Positions 62,208 to 64,000 of a DNA stretch of 64,000 nucleotides are shown here, in pieces. The translations under genes and the position numbers were made by a program. The DNA is from Agrilutibacter niabensis. Its GTDB lineage: Bacteria > Pseudomonadota > Gammaproteobacteria > Xanthomonadales > Xanthomonadaceae. Under the pieces are notes generated by a model that worked only from the letters and a program-made list of their open reading frames with translations, made no database searches and was not told the DNA's origin. Each line of letters begins with the position of its first letter. Positions within the stretch are counted from its first letter, which is position 1. The stretch lies in NCBI RefSeq assembly GCF_042657165.1, contig NZ_JBHSNJ010000013.1, positions 558,001 to 622,000 on the forward strand. Reading direction: 5' to 3'.

Positions 62208-64000
62208 ATGAATTCCGTGGCCGCCGAGGACTTCCCCCGCTACCGCTTCGAGGATTACGTCCTCGACACGCGGTCGCGCGAATTGCGCGACGCCGCCGGC
62301 AAGGAGATTCCGCTTACCGCGAAGGCGTTCGACACGCTGGAGATGCTGGTCGCCAACCGCCACCGCCTGGTCGGCAAGGACGAATTGCTGGCAACGGTCT
62401 GGGCCGGGCGCGTGGTCGAGGAAAACAACCTCACCCAGGCCATCTCGACGCTGCGACGTGCGCTGGGCAGTGCCGGTGGCGAACACCGCTACATCGTCAC
62501 CGTGCCGGGTCGCGGCTATCGGTTCGTGGCCGAGGTGCACGAGGGTGCGGTGGCTGCCAATGCACCCGCGACGGGCAAGGTGCCCGGGGCGCAACACACG
62601 CGCCGCGCGCTGGCGCTGGGCGCCTTGCTGTTCGCGCTGGGATTGTTCGCGGTGACGGCGTCGCGGTTGTACTCCACGCCCGCCGCACCGCCCCCGTCGC
62701 AACCGGCGACGGCGACACTGGCGGTGCTGCCGTTCCGGTCGTTGTCGCCGGGGCCGCGCGACGAACTCCTCGAACTGGGTCTGGCGGAAACGCTGGTCAC
62801 GCGCCTGGGCCATGTGCGTGGCCTGTCGATGCGCTCGCTCGACGCCTCGCAGCGCTTCGACGACCCGGTCGAGGCCGGCCGCCAGCTGGGCGTGGCCTAC
62901 GTGGTGGCCGGTTCGACCCAGCGTTCGGGCGAGCGCGTGCGGGTCAATGCGCGGCTGCTGGCCGTGCCTGGGGGGCGCACCTTGTGGGCCGGCACCTTCG
63001 ACGAGCAGCGCGATCGCGTGTTCACCCTGCAGGACGCGCTCGCCAGTGCCGTGGGCGGCGCGCTCGCGCTGAAGGTCGGTACCGCGGGGCCGCGCCGCAG
63101 TCCGTGCGAAGGCGGCGATGCCGAGTCTTACCGCGCATACCTCAACGGGCGTTACGTGCTCGGCCGGCTGTCGGCCCGGCGGCTCCCGGAGGCCTATGCC
63201 GCGCTGCGCCGTGCCATCGAACTCGATCCGGCCTGCGCCCGCGCCTATGCCACGCTGGCCAGCCTGCACGTGCAGCAGATCGGCATCGCGGATGCCGATC
63301 CGCGCGAACAGCTCCCGCCCGCGCGCACGGCCCTGGCCCGGGCGCTGGCCCTCGATCCGCAGTCCGCCGAAGCGTGGCGGGTCAAGGCCGAGATCGAGGC
63401 GTACGAGTGGAACACCACAGCCGCCGAGGCTTCGTTCCGACGCTCGCTGGCACTGGATCCCGACGCGGCCGACACCCATGCCGCCTATGCCGACCTGCTG
63501 GTCGGCCTCGGCCGCGAGCAGGACACCGGGGTGCACATCTGGCGCGCGCACGAGCTCGACCCGTTGTCTCCTACGATCACGCTGATGGCCTCCGGCTGGG
63601 TCGGCTTCTCCGATCCCCCGGCGGGGCAGGCGCTGGGAGCGCGCGTGCTGGAGCAGGAACCGGACTACTGGGGGGCGCTGTTCCAGCGCGGGGCATGGGC
63701 GCGGCAACAGGGGCGCCTGGCCGAATCGATCTCCGATCTGGAACGGGCGGTCGAAAACTCAAGCCGCAACAGCCGCGTCGTGGCCTCGCTCGCGCGCAGC
63801 TACGTCGCCGCGGGGCAGGTGGAACGGGCCCGCGCGCTGCTGGCGGAACTGCAGGAACGCGACCGCGTCAGCTACGTGCATCCGTCGTCGCTCGCGATCG
63901 TCTACTACGAACTGGGCGAAGACGAGCACGCGCTCGACCTGCTCGAACGGGCGTATGCCGAGCGCGACGGCCGCATCTTCAACCTGGGCGCCGATCCTTA
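62208..64000 (+). CDS. ToxR/CadC-like winged-helix regulator with membrane anchor and TPRs (3' partial)
   Basis: The first 597 codons are present; the gene continues past the window. A cytoplasmic OmpR-type winged helix (about 10-108, ELRDAAGKEIPLTAKAFDTLEMLV...YIVTVPGRGYRFVAEV) is followed by a transmembrane helix (about 133-152), a FlgO/TolB-like periplasmic domain (about 168-280, LAVLPFRSLSPGP...VVAGSTQRSGERVRV) and multiple TPR repeats. Such one-component membrane regulators sense periplasmic signals. It is divergent from the unknown secreted-protein gene. Confidence 0.9.
   Translation, partial: MNSVAAEDFPRYRFEDYVLDTRSRELRDAAGKEIPLTAKAFDTLEMLVANRHRLVGKDELLATVWAGRVVEENNLTQAISTLRRALGSAGGEHRYIVTVPGRGYRFVAEVHEGAVAANAPATGKVPGAQHTRRALALGALLFALGLFAVTASRLYSTPAAPPPSQPATATLAVLPFRSLSPGPRDELLELGLAETLVTRLGHVRGLSMRSLDASQRFDDPVEAGRQLGVAYVVAGSTQRSGERVRVNARLLAVPGGRTLWAGTFDEQRDRVFTLQDALASAVGGALALKVGTAGPRRSPCEGGDAESYRAYLNGRYVLGRLSARRLPEAYAALRRAIELDPACARAYATLASLHVQQIGIADADPREQLPPARTALARALALDPQSAEAWRVKAEIEAYEWNTTAAEASFRRSLALDPDAADTHAAYADLLVGLGREQDTGVHIWRAHELDPLSPTITLMASGWVGFSDPPAGQALGARVLEQEPDYWGALFQRGAWARQQGRLAESISDLERAVENSSRNSRVVASLARSYVAAGQVERARALLAELQERDRVSYVHPSSLAIVYYELGEDEHALDLLERAYAERDGRIFNLGADP

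Overview
The window is GC-rich, densely coded bacterial chromosome in which most coding triplets end in G or C. Gene content and order point to a gammaproteobacterium of the Xanthomonadaceae (Lysobacter/Luteimonas-like). The evidence is the lptM-dapF-DUF484-xerC-hslVU block, the mreBCD-mrdAB-mltB-rlpA-dacA-ybeD-lipB-lipA block, paired secreted S9 peptidases, and dispersed hairpin repeats. The genus is inferred, not proven. I saw no rRNA, tRNA, CRISPR array, insertion sequence or prophage, and no gene-free stretch longer than about 300 bases.

Layout. 1-6.7 kb: the tail of a WYL-type regulator, a quinone oxidoreductase, a small membrane protein, two tandem secreted prolyl-oligopeptidase-family enzymes and a DUF454 membrane protein. 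6.7-11.5 kb: lptM-dapF-DUF484-xerC, then hslVU after a hairpin repeat. 11.5-25.3 kb: mixed genes, namely a DUF418 membrane protein, a cupin, a cytosine deaminase-mutarotase pair, ubiE, a GGDEF protein, a DUF5916 outer-membrane protein divergent from an M1 aminopeptidase lipoprotein, an alpha/beta hydrolase with a lipoprotein, a YbaK-type deacylase, a GH16 enzyme and an adenosine-kinase-like protein. 25.4-37.8 kb: the cell-elongation and lipoate supercluster, with a 43-residue membrane protein between lipB and lipA. 37.8-45 kb: a Prc/Tsp protease, an Ada-like alkyltransferase, an Lrp regulator divergent from a DinB-fold gene, two EamA transporters and a GNAT protein, ending in a composite repeat. 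45-50.1 kb: a periplasmic molybdenum hydroxylase (2Fe-2S subunit, Moco subunit, dihaem cytochrome) divergent from its likely maturation genes xdhC and mocA. 50.1-54.6 kb: a MacB-type ABC exporter with its adaptor. 54.9-57 kb: HAD phosphatase and M17 aminopeptidase. 57.1-61.4 kb: an AI-2E family transporter and a degQ-DUF883-holin-like envelope operon. 61.6-64 kb: a secreted protein of unknown function divergent from a ToxR/CadC-like regulator that runs off the end.

Common themes are envelope biogenesis (MreBCD, PBP2, RodA, MltB, RlpA, PBP5, Prc, DegQ, LptM) and secreted proteolysis (two S9, M1, S41 and HtrA peptidases). No wholly unknown multi-gene system is evident. The most unusual items are a 30-bp tandem triplication that repeats the stop codon of the ABC ATPase gene, the 43-residue gene coupled to lipB, Pro/Ala-rich tails on both MreC and PBP2, a yeast-type cytosine deaminase, several start codons with a -10-like hexamer only 6-7 nt upstream, and a nested palindrome inside the DUF883-holin operon.
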